Shown here piece after piece: positions 6,283 to 14,300 of a DNA stretch of 15,279 bases. Source of the DNA: an uncultured Collinsella sp. (lineage in GTDB: Bacteria > Actinomycetota > Coriobacteriia > Coriobacteriales > Coriobacteriaceae). Position 1 is the first letter of the stretch. Each line of letters starts with the position of its first letter. The notes under the pieces are model-generated. The model was not told where the DNA came from. It did not search any database and saw nothing but the letters and a program-made list of their open reading frames with translations. The DNA is taken from assembly GCA_900545445.1 (NCBI GenBank), contig UQZH01000047.1, forward strand, positions 1-15,279, written 5' to 3'. Both the position numbers and the translations under genes were made by a program.

Positions 6283-7245
6283 CTACAGCGCTTCTTGCCA
6301 TGGATATTCCTTTCCAAACATGCGATCGACTTCGAGCTGAATTCGCTCATCGTCGATTGCCGCCAAAGATAGCGCAAGCGAAATGTTGTCGACACGGGAG
6401 GAGTCGACAAACACGGGCGCATAGCGCCACACTTGGATCATCGCCGTTTCGTTATCCGGCAACTCCCCGTCTGCGACTTCGAGGTCGCTCAGTTGACGCA
6501 ATGCACTTCTTAAGACGGCCTTTTGTTCCATGCCCGGCGCAGCGAGCATCGAACGCGCAGCGAGCGCCGTCTCCCCGGCGTCAACAAGATAGTCGATCTG
6601 CGGCGTCTTCCTTGCAAAAAAGACCTTCGAGACAGGCGAGGAGAGCTCTGCCATGTGTTCGCTGAGCAGAAGATCAACGGCAACAGGGAACACGACGACA
6701 CGTCGCTCGCGACGCTCGCGCCTCGCGAGCCCCCTGTCAACAAGCTCGGTTATGGCCTCACTCGCGCGGCTTGCCGAGATTCCAAGCGCACGACAAAGGT
6801 CATAGGGACGATATGGCTCCTGGGCTGCTCCCCAGATTGCGGCAGCCTGTGCGTTGGGTGACATCTTGGTCGCATGATTGCGAAACCGGGCACCGCCCCT
6901 CTCCGTGCAGGCCGTGCCCATAAATGGAAGAAAAGCCTGTCTACCCGTGCAGACAAAGGGAATCCCTTGTGCGACCAATGCTTTGCGCTGACGTGCATCG
7001 GCATCAGGAAACGAAACGACAACAGGAGTCTCCGCGCGCAAGGCTAGCTGACTATAGACTCTCTTAGCCTCGGGAAGCCCGACGCCAGTAGGCAAACTTG
7101 CAAGCAAAAACGAAAAACCGTTTGCGTCAACAGCGCGGACCTCAATCGCCCGCAGATGCAACGGCAAGCGTGCGGATCCAGGCCAAGTTTTGGTCTTGGC
7201 GGAGAGGCCTAGTGCTTCTTGTAAGTAGATTAGCGCTTCGTTCAT
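6283..7245 (-). CDS. Winged-helix (MarR-like) transcriptional regulator, family not firmly identified
   Basis: A 320-residue protein. The centre (about 132-185) reads as a winged helix-turn-helix: a helix at PYDLCRALGI, a recognition helix SASRASEAITELVDRGLARR, and a basic wing RERRERRVVVFPV. The N-terminal half contains ETPVVVSFPDADARQRKALV and GIPFVCTGRQAFLPFMG, a pattern I associate with proteins annotated as MarR-family regulators with a partner N-terminal domain; I cannot name that domain. The C-terminal 130 residues look like an effector or dimerisation region. The start at 7245 is chosen over upstream ATGs at 7290 and 7332 because the strong TATAAT at 7287-7282 lies between them and would be inside the longer ORF. 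It sits between pilin and sortase genes and has its own promoter with two dyads. It may regulate itself and perhaps the pilus; this is inference. Confidence 0.75.
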   Translation of the reverse strand: MNEALIYLQEALGLSAKTKTWPGSARLPLHLRAIEVRAVDANGFSFLLASLPTGVGLPEAKRVYSQLALRAETPVVVSFPDADARQRKALVAQGIPFVCTGRQAFLPFMGTACTERGGARFRNHATKMSPNAQAAAIWGAAQEPYRPYDLCRALGISASRASEAITELVDRGLARRERRERRVVVFPVAVDLLLSEHMAELSSPVSKVFFARKTPQIDYLVDAGETALAARSMLAAPGMEQKAVLRSALRQLSDLEVADGELPDNETAMIQVWRYAPVFVDSSRVDNISLALSLAAIDDERIQLEVDRMFGKEYPWQEAL

Positions 7246-7263
7246 TTCCACTGTTTTCGTTTG

Positions 7264-7315
7264 ATTCCAGTTTATATTGGAATTATACATTATTTTCGGA
7301 ATTAAAGAGATTCCG
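7264..7315 (-). promoter_or_regulatory. Two GGAAT dyads flanking the regulator's -10 box (candidate operators)
   Basis: ATTCCA (7264-7269) with TGGAAT (7278-7283), and CGGAAT (7297-7302) with ATTCCG (7310-7315), are perfect 6-bp inverted repeats with 8- and 7-bp spacers. They share GGAAT half-sites, their centres are about 32 bp apart (three helical turns), and the TATAAT box lies between and partly under them. This is a typical layout for autorepression by a dimeric winged-helix protein. Confidence 0.45.
7282..7287 (-). promoter_or_regulatory. -10 box of the winged-helix regulator gene
   Basis: A perfect TATAAT on the minus strand, 37 bp before the ATG at 7245, predicts a leader of about 30 nt. 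The -35 region is poor, which would suit a promoter that depends on or is shaped by a bound regulator. Confidence 0.55.
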
Positions 7316-7348
7316 TTCGTGCCTGAGCCCATATTTGAGTTTTCAGAA

Positions 7349-7378
7349 TATCCCGGATCGGCTGGGCGATTCGGGATA
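7349..7378. repeat. 30-bp imperfect palindrome upstream of the regulator promoter
   Basis: TATCCCGGATCG (7349-7360) pairs with CGATTCGGGATA (7367-7378) over 12 bp with one G-T, around loop GCTGGG. It lies about 75-100 bp upstream of the regulator's predicted start site. It could be an additional binding site or an RNA hairpin; no T-run follows on either strand. Confidence 0.5.
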
Positions 7379-7452
7379 CAATGTCAATAGAAAACGACGC
7401 ACCCCGCGTAAATGTTTGGGAGCGCGGGCGGCCTAGTTTTCTGGTTTTGTTA

Positions 7453-7480
7453 AATGCCCGGGCTCCGAACCCCGGGCATT
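7453..7480. terminator. Terminator-like GC hairpin, orientation uncertain
   Basis: AATGCCCGGG (7453-7462) and CCCGGGCATT (7471-7480) form a perfect 10-bp stem with an 8-nt loop. On the minus strand it directly follows the TAA at 7484-7482 that ends a coding-like fragment. The tracts after it are only weakly T-rich on either strand, so termination is plausible but not assured. Confidence 0.45.
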
Positions 7481-7481
7481 C

Positions 7482-7610
7482 TTATTTGCGCTTGTTGCGG
7501 CGCAAATGCCTTCTACCGTCCGCACCGCGCGTGCGCCTACGGACCTTAAACCGAACCTCATACGAGTCAAGAAACGCGATGACGGATGAGTCCGCATCGG
7601 ACGGTGGAGG
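7482..7610 (-). pseudogene. Possible 3' remnant of a lost gene
   Basis: About 40 codons on the minus strand read PPPSDADSSVIAFLDSYEVR and then a strongly basic tail rich in Arg and Lys that ends in TAA, immediately before the hairpin at 7453-7480. The third positions are GC-rich like the neighbouring genes and the stop-then-hairpin layout is that of a real gene end. No start codon with a ribosome site exists: upstream in this frame lies the pilin terminator. It could be the tail of a gene cut off by insertion of the pilus locus, or chance. I do not recognise the family. Confidence 0.25.
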
Positions 7611-7625
7611 CTGCCTGTGTTGTCC

Positions 7626-7662
7626 AAAAAACGGGGCAGACTCCAGTGCGGAGTCTGCCCCG
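7626..7662 (-). terminator. Rho-independent terminator of the pilin operon
   Basis: A perfect 13-bp stem, CGGGGCAGACTCC (7632-7644) with GGAGTCTGCCCCG (7650-7662) around a 5-nt loop, is followed on the minus strand by six Ts (7631-7626). It lies 100 bp after the stop of the last pilin gene and separates the pilins from the regulator and sortase genes. Confidence 0.88.
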
Positions 7663-7762
7663 AAAAGAGAATGGCAAAGCAAGAACGTCGATGGACGAGA
7701 AAAGTGTCCGCAAGTCTCATGGCCATCACATCCCACCTGCCAAAGGGATGGGTGAGCGAGCG

Positions 7763-9529
7763 TTACTCCTGCTCGGACTCCTCAGCCTGCTTACGGCTGC
7801 GGATGAGGTGCGCCACGCCAATGCACAGCACCGCGCCACCAGCGATCCAAGTGAAGGTCACGCCGTTGAGACCGGTGAGCGGGAGGTTGGAGCCCTTCTG
7901 GTCGGTGACAGTGAGGTGTACCTTGCCGTCGACGGTTCCAGTAGGTGCGGAAGTCGACTGGACGAGATTGTCATAGGTTCCCTCGGGAAAATTGCACCCA
8001 GGATTGAAAGGATTGCCGTTAGTGGGCAGGTCAGTGTTCGTGATGGCAAACGTGATGCCACCGGCTGCGGAGTTGTTGTAGCCAGGCGCAGGCTTAACCT
8101 CCTTGAGGATATAGGTACCCTCGTCGAGACCGACGACGCTGATCTTACCATCGGAGGTGGTAGTCAGTATTGCATCGTTCTGATTTGACGTCGTGGTACC
8201 GTCTGCCTTGATAAATTTGCCGGAGCCTTTCTCCTGCAGTGTGAACTGAACGCCTTCGAGGGTCTTGTGCTCGCCATTCTCGTCCTTGTCGCTACCGACC
8301 TTGGTAACATCGATACCATAGGTGTAGTCGTAGGCCGGATGGTCAACCGTGGTACCGGTGCCGTTGGTGTGCGGGTTGTTGGAATAGGTCAACATGACAT
8401 TGTTCACCTGGGCCTTGCCGAGCATATCCGCGTTAATCTTGTCAGCATCCAGTTTTGCCTCATAGTTCACATAGACTGTCGAACTACCGTCAACGGTAAT
8501 GGGAGTGCCATGCGTATCCCTTGCTTCTTTGAGGTTTTCGAAGGAAACAGTGAGCGTATTCGTGCTTTCCCCCGGGGCATAGGTCGCACTGTAGCAAGCG
8601 GGATCTACGACTGAATCGTCAATCTTGACCTCAACGACCGGGTTATTTCCACTAAGATTCGGCACCATCGTGCTGGGAAGCTTGTCGGTGAAAGTGTAGC
8701 TGTACATCTTGTACGTATTAATGTTGCTTGCAACAGTGCCGGCAAGCTGATATTTAATCAGCTGATCGGAGGCAGAGTCGGCAGCTTTGTTGGCAGCAGT
8801 GAAAACGGTTTTATTAACGTCCGTAACAAATATATCGCCCTTGTCATCCATGACGGCCTTGGTCACGTTGGGGACGCTCTTCTTGGGGGCTACATTAACG
8901 TCAGAGCCACCGACGATGGTGAAAATCGGCGAAGTGTACGCGTCAGTATTGCCGGTCTTACTGGGCACATCGGTCACGAAAAGCCAGTAGCCTTGGTCCA
9001 GACTCTCAAAGTTACCCTTGCTGGAATCGCTCGGTTTTGTCCAGGTTAGAGCCGAGTTCTCAAGTGCGGCAGCAATCTTATCCAACGTGGAGTCAGCGTC
9101 AACCTTGGCAGTCTGACCAACTTTATTACCGGCATAATCGTTAATGTACTTAGCCCAAGCCTGAGCGCTTGTATCCGTAGGAGCTCCATCGGCGCGAGTT
9201 CCATCGGCGCGAGTAAATGCACCGATCACAGCATCTTGAACTTTAGGCGATGCCCAAGCAATGTCGGAAAGTGTCTTGTCGCCAGTCCAAACGCCCTCAT
9301 CCTTATTCTGTGTGACCGTCGCCTTGAAAATCTGGATGCCCTTGAAAGATGTGTCGGCATATTCAGCAGTGCCAGGGTCAGCGATAAACACCTTGCCCTT
9401 CTCCGTAGCCACCGTTGGCACACCCTCAGCAAACGCCATGGTCACCGGGGCCATGACTCCGCCGAAGCTCAGCGCTGCTGTGAGGCCGGCGGTTACTGCC
9501 AGGCGTGCGATGTTCTTGCTCATGCTCAT
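7763..9529 (-). CDS. LPLTG-anchored fimbrial backbone-type pilin (SpaH/EbpB-like), second of two
   Basis: A 588-residue sortase substrate of the isopeptide-forming fimbrial protein type. In order: signal peptide (1-34, ending AFA); an N-terminal pilin domain (about 40-210, with GYWLFVTD and SPIFTIVGGSDVNV); a pilin motif VAPKKSVP at 213-220 whose K216 or K217 would join the next subunit; a central domain (about 222-395); a Cna-B domain (about 404-500) with candidate isopeptide lysine K410 (DVTKVG) and E-box YILKEVKPAPGY (E477); the sorting signal LPLTG at 549-553; a membrane helix; and a charged tail. The start is placed at 9529 because AGAGGAAAAGAAG precedes it; an in-frame ATG two codons later is also possible. 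It lies 108 bp after the paralogous pilin gene and is followed by a strong terminator. It is a good candidate for the pilus shaft. Confidence 0.92.
   Translation of the reverse strand: MSMSKNIARLAVTAGLTAALSFGGVMAPVTMAFAEGVPTVATEKGKVFIADPGTAEYADTSFKGIQIFKATVTQNKDEGVWTGDKTLSDIAWASPKVQDAVIGAFTRADGTRADGAPTDTSAQAWAKYINDYAGNKVGQTAKVDADSTLDKIAAALENSALTWTKPSDSSKGNFESLDQGYWLFVTDVPSKTGNTDAYTSPIFTIVGGSDVNVAPKKSVPNVTKAVMDDKGDIFVTDVNKTVFTAANKAADSASDQLIKYQLAGTVASNINTYKMYSYTFTDKLPSTMVPNLSGNNPVVEVKIDDSVVDPACYSATYAPGESTNTLTVSFENLKEARDTHGTPITVDGSSTVYVNYEAKLDADKINADMLGKAQVNNVMLTYSNNPHTNGTGTTVDHPAYDYTYGIDVTKVGSDKDENGEHKTLEGVQFTLQEKGSGKFIKADGTTTSNQNDAILTTTSDGKISVVGLDEGTYILKEVKPAPGYNNSAAGGITFAITNTDLPTNGNPFNPGCNFPEGTYDNLVQSTSAPTGTVDGKVHLTVTDQKGSNLPLTGLNGVTFTWIAGGAVLCIGVAHLIRSRKQAEESEQE
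9185..9214. repeat. Perfect 15-bp tandem duplication inside the second pilin gene
   Basis: TCCATCGGCGCGAGT occurs twice in a row and encodes the repeated residues of TRADGTRADG near position 107-115 of the pilin N-terminal domain. The unit is a multiple of three, so gain or loss of a copy keeps the frame and adds or removes five residues. Confidence 0.9.
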
Positions 9530-9637
9530 CTTCTTTTCCTCTGCTTTCTGCTCGAATTCCATTTGATCTAAATCTGTCTGTCTGTGTCTTAGCATCTACT
9601 TCGCTACGTCTCGCCCCGCTCTCTGTGGGGCTGCCAG

Positions 9638-11308
9638 CTACTCTTTACTGCTGCCACCTCCCCGCTTGACCAGGAGCGCGACCACGATGAGCGCGGCTCC
9701 GGCGACCGCTGCGGCGGCCGCGGCGTACATTGCCATATCGCCAGTCGAGGGCATAAAGCCTCCGGTGGTAATGCTAGGGGGTGTGCCGGTGGGCGTGTTG
9801 ATGAGCGACGCCTCCAGGCTGCCCGTCGACCCGTCCGCGCTGTCGGCGCGCAGGGGCGACTCGGCCGTGATGGTGAGCTTGGGCTTGGCGGCGGCCACCT
9901 GGTCGACGTCCAGGCCCTCGGCCTTGACCGTCACGGAACGCGTGCCCTCAAAGGCGGTGTAGCCCTTGGGCGCCTTGAGCTCGCGGACCTCCAGCTTGCC
10001 CGAGTCCACGCCCGAGACGGTCACGCGGCCGTCCTCGCCCGTGGTGACGGTGGCCTTGCCCTCCGCATCCCACATGCCGTCGGCCGCCAGCGTGCGACCA
10101 CGGTCATCGGCGATGCTCAGGACCGCCCCGGCAAGCGGCTTGTCGCCGTCGCTGCCGCGCTTGGTGAGCGCGAGATCCCAGGTGTAGGCGCACGCATCGT
10201 CGCTCGGCGTGCGGGTAAAGCCGGCATCGCCGGACTGGTCGGCAAAGGGAGAGCGCGGGTAGCGCAGGTAGACCTCGTTGGGGTTGCCCTTCGCGATGCC
10301 GTGGCTGCATGCGCTGTTGAGCGGTGCGTTGTACACGGCGACCACGCGGGCGCCCGCGGCGAAGGCGTCGGCCCCGCCGAGCGCGGCAATCAGGTCGCCG
10401 GTGCGCACGGTGAAGGTCTTACCGTCGGCCGCTACCTTGGTGGCGCACTGGGCCGTGATATCGGTCCAGCCCTTCGCGGGGTCGGTGCCGGCGCGACCGT
10501 CCTTGCCGGCCGAGACGGCGTCAAAGCCGCCGTCCGCGCCCGCCGCCGCGTACACGCGCATGCTCGCGGCCACCTTGGAGGGCTCGAGCCCCGCGCTCAT
10601 GGTGTCGACGAACTGCACCGTATAGGTGTCGTAGGCCGTGAGGCCCGCCGGGACCGTGGCCGAGAGGCGCCAGTACAGGTCGTCGGCGACCGTGGCGTCG
10701 GCGGCCTTCTGCCAGGCGGCGGTGCTGTCCTCCAGCACGTGCTTTTGGACCTTGGGCGTCGCCGCCTTGGGCTTGACGGTGACGGCGCTGCCGCCCACCA
10801 GCGCCATAATCGGCGCGGTGCCGGCCTCGCCCTGGGCGATGGCGTCGTCGTCGGCGACGATGAGCCAGTAGCCACAGGGCAGCTTGGCCTCCGTACCCGC
10901 GTTAAGGGCCACGGACACGGCGCCAGAGTTCTGGAGGGAACGAGCGAGCTGTGCGCTCAGCGCGCTCGTAAGGTGGGAATCGGTGGTGAGCCACTCGGCA
11001 GCTTCCTGCGCGGTGGCCTGGGAATTGGGCATGCCGGCGCTGTGCAGCACTGGCAGCGCGGCGTCGCGCGCGGCGTCGCTTGCCCAAGCGAGGTCGGTGG
11101 CGATCTTGGCGTCGCTGTCGCCGTCGACGACGTTGGCGCTAAAGATCTGGTAGGCGTCGTATCTGCTCGCCACGGTGCCACTCACCGTGATGGAACCGGT
11201 CGAGGTCGGCGCGGCCTGCGCGGAAGCGGGGAACACAACCGCGCAGGTGCCGATCAGGAGGGCAAGCAGCGCAAACAAGATCGGGAAAGAGCAAACTTTC
11301 TTATTCAC
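9638..11308 (-). CDS. MPSTG-anchored fimbrial backbone-type pilin, first of two
   Basis: A 556-residue pilin with the same plan as its downstream neighbour. Signal peptide (1-32, ending AQA); N-terminal domain with AYQIFSANV, DLAWAS and GYWLIVAD, each with a counterpart in the other pilin; pilin motif VKPKAATPK (K181); central domain about 200-375; Cna-B domain about 378-475 with E-box LEVRELKAPKGY (E443); a Gly/Ala/Ser/Thr-rich linker; sorting signal MPSTG at 519-523; membrane helix and charged tail. The GTG at 11308 is chosen because GGGAGGT (11322-11316) sits 7 bp upstream and a signal peptide follows at once. The start overlaps the end of the tip adhesin gene by 8 bp. The gene is visibly more GC-rich than both flanking genes. 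Shaft or ancillary base subunit; which cannot be told from sequence. Confidence 0.9.
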   Translation of the reverse strand: MNKKVCSFPILFALLALLIGTCAVVFPASAQAAPTSTGSITVSGTVASRYDAYQIFSANVVDGDSDAKIATDLAWASDAARDAALPVLHSAGMPNSQATAQEAAEWLTTDSHLTSALSAQLARSLQNSGAVSVALNAGTEAKLPCGYWLIVADDDAIAQGEAGTAPIMALVGGSAVTVKPKAATPKVQKHVLEDSTAAWQKAADATVADDLYWRLSATVPAGLTAYDTYTVQFVDTMSAGLEPSKVAASMRVYAAAGADGGFDAVSAGKDGRAGTDPAKGWTDITAQCATKVAADGKTFTVRTGDLIAALGGADAFAAGARVVAVYNAPLNSACSHGIAKGNPNEVYLRYPRSPFADQSGDAGFTRTPSDDACAYTWDLALTKRGSDGDKPLAGAVLSIADDRGRTLAADGMWDAEGKATVTTGEDGRVTVSGVDSGKLEVRELKAPKGYTAFEGTRSVTVKAEGLDVDQVAAAKPKLTITAESPLRADSADGSTGSLEASLINTPTGTPPSITTGGFMPSTGDMAMYAAAAAAVAGAALIVVALLVKRGGGSSKE

Positions 11309-14300
11309 GACGCTTACCTCCCTTCGCATTCGCCTTGCGACGAATGTGCATCCAGGCCGCAGCAGCGCAAAGCACCGCCGCGCCGGCAAGGTACGTCAGA
11401 GTGACGCCCGACATACCAGAAAGGGGCAAAGAGGTGGAGTAGGTGTTGGTGAAGGTGGGGGTGGAGTCGGTGAACGTATGCTCAGTGTCGTCGGTCACCA
11501 GATTACCATTACGATCTTGAATCTGCTTGTAGGTTGCAGAGATGTCTATCTTGCCTTTAGAGTTATCAGCCGCCTTGACCGTAATTTGATAGACCGACTG
11601 GTCATACTCGTAGTTCGTGAACGGCGTCGTCGGCCGCTGTTCACGGACGTAATAGGTGAAGGTCTTGCTTGCACCACGACCGGTAGGGTCAGATTCGAGC
11701 TTTTCGAGTTGATTGAGTTTGTACTCAATCTCGTCGAAGTCCAAGGTCTGGGACTTGGAGCCGTCAGCCTTGGTCGACTTATCGTTGACGATGCTCGTGA
11801 ACTCCTTGTCGGTCGCGAGCTGAAGCGTAAACTTCTTCATCTCGCCACCCTTGACAACCTTCGTAGCCGCCGGAGTCCAGGAACCCTTGGAGTCGTACGG
11901 CGTGTATGTGTTGGTGAAAGTCTTTGAGCTTGTTAGCGCGACGTTTGCAACGTCACCTTCGGGTATTGGATAAACCGTAGCAACAGACGTAGTACCATTA
12001 GCGGCGATTGTGGTGATTGCCACACTACTGACCGTATAGTACGTGTACTCGATATCAAGCACCTTATGCGACTTTTTTTCATCCTTTACGACCTTAGGAT
12101 CTATCTTGTAGATAGTCTCGTCGCAAGTCACGCCAGAAACGGGATTGTCACCGGGGTCCTCAACGAGGTAGTAGACGATCGAGTCATCGGAATAGACCTC
12201 GCCCAGATTAAAGGCAAAGTTGCCGCCGCCATCATTCGTGACCCCATTGCCAACTTTTGTGCAGCCATTGAGTCGCAGCTTGTGATCGGCAAACGAGGGA
12301 TCCTGCTTGTTTGTACCCTGTTTGAGCAGCTGGAACTTGAACTCTCCGTCTTTAAGCGCACGACCCATTAGCGCCTTAGTGCCATTGAGCTTCATCTTGG
12401 GGTACACGCTCACCTGCATGGTGGAACCAGCGACAACGTCGCCGTTGGTCATGATGCCGCCGCCGTGGATGTTGGATTTGTTGCCCGTGATGAAGAGCGT
12501 GGCATTATCACGGGCAAGCCCTTGATCACCATCGGAAGGATCTGCATCGAGGCCAATCATGTACTTAGCCTGGGCGCCCTCGTACTTGCCGATGGTCGTA
12601 GGCGGCTGACCGTCGATCGTGCCCCTCCAGTTGGCAGCGCCGCCACCAAGCATCTGACCAGTTACGGCAGCGATGTAGTCGCTATTATCTGACTTGCGAA
12701 TCAGGAATAGATCCTTATGGCCGTTTTGCTTGAAGGTATCAGTGATTTCGCCGCCCTTAACGGTTGTGGGCTGATCTTCATTCTTACCATTAGTACCACC
12801 CGATAGGTGGGCGCCGTTTTCATCGCGGTTTCCGAAAATCGCAATACCATTGGTATCGGTAATAGCCGTTTTGCCGGTCGGGCAGGCAGCGAAGCCACCG
12901 CCATAGCCCTCGGCCGAATTGTTAGTAATCAGCGCGTTGTAAATCTTAAGAGTCGCTGAATTAACGTTTTCATCACTGTTGCCGCCCTGGACGAACACGC
13001 CGCCACCGCCCCAGTCATTAGTGGTATTGGTCGTATTGTTGGTGATATAAGCGTGTGAACCATTCGCAACTTCAAACACACCAACGGTAGGCGCAGCAAT
13101 GCGGATACCGCCACCCTCTGAGTTTTGCGCCACATTGCTGGCGATGGTTCCACCAGAGAACGTAAACGTGGAAAGAGCCTGCTTCCAAGCGCCAGCATAA
13201 ATACCGCCACCGGCCTCGGCAGAATAGTTACCGGTGATGTAGCCACCGTTAATCTTCAGGCTACCGCCATTAAAAGCAGCAATACCACCACCACCGTGGC
13301 AACCGCCGCCCTTGTGCACCCAATTAGTCGAATCGGTATCTTGGTAGAACTGATACTTGTTATTGGTGATGTAGCCGCTCGTAACGTTAACGGTTGATTC
13401 GAACGCACAGATACCTGCGCCGTAGCCAGACTGGCTACCAAACGTACCGTTGCCGGAGATAATGCTGCCATCCACGTTGACCATTGAGCCCTTAGCGTAC
13501 ACGCCGCCGCCATTGGGAGCGTAGTTACCTGCGATAACGCCACCGGTTAGATTAAGGGTCGAAGCAGCACCCTTTTCATTAGACACCATAATGCCAGCGC
13601 CGGTGCCCGAGGTTCCCGTAGAGGCACCGCAAACGTAGCCACCGCTCATATTGACGGCAGAACCGTTCTCGGCGTAGACCAAGTTGGCAACTTTACAGCC
13701 CTGTCCTTGCGTCAGCACGCCACTTTCAAGATTGAACGTACCGCCCTTACCATTAGTGCCATAAAGATTGATGAGCTTCAATTTGTCGTTACTATTGCAC
13801 GCCACGATGGCGCCGCCGATGGTAGCTTCATGTTTATAAAGAGCCTCGGTAGTGCTAATGCCATCTGGATTTACGGACGATCCGGTTACATAGTAGGTGA
13901 GATTTGTAGGAATATTAGAAGTCTCATCAGGGGCCACAGAGGCAAGGTTGCCATTTTTGCTAAATGTGTTGTCGGAGCATACATATTTGTCGCCCGTTGG
14001 ATCATCCACTTCAGCTTGCTGACTATCCATGACGGTTAACGTCGCGCCCCCCGTAATGTTGAACAGGGGCTGGCTCGAGCTCTCGTGTTTAATTTTGTGA
14101 CCGTTTAGATCCAGCGTGATCTTGCTGCCGTCCTTGCCAAGCTGGATTGTCCCGCCGGTATCGACATCATTCATAAGCTTGAAGCTAGCGACACCGCTTG
14201 CATTCTCCAACTTGTTTTTCAAATCGTCAGCGCTATTTATCTCGACGGGCGCCGCTTCGGTTTGCCCACCTTCCGCAGCTGCCATAACGGCGCCGTCATC

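Noticed and set aside
7381..7755. Plus-strand ORF of 124 codons in the pilin-regulator gap
   Set aside because: It runs through two hairpins including the pilin terminator, has no ribosome site and no recognisable motif.
10301..11404. 367-codon plus-strand ORF opposite the first pilin
   Set aside because: Open only because of the extreme third-position GC of the pilin gene; composition (Arg/Gly/Ala/His) is typical of a shadow frame.
12072..12080. A7 tract inside the tip adhesin as a second slippage switch
   Set aside because: It encodes Glu-Lys-Lys in frame, both flanks are in the same frame, and A/T runs of this size are common in coding DNA; only weak slippage is expected.
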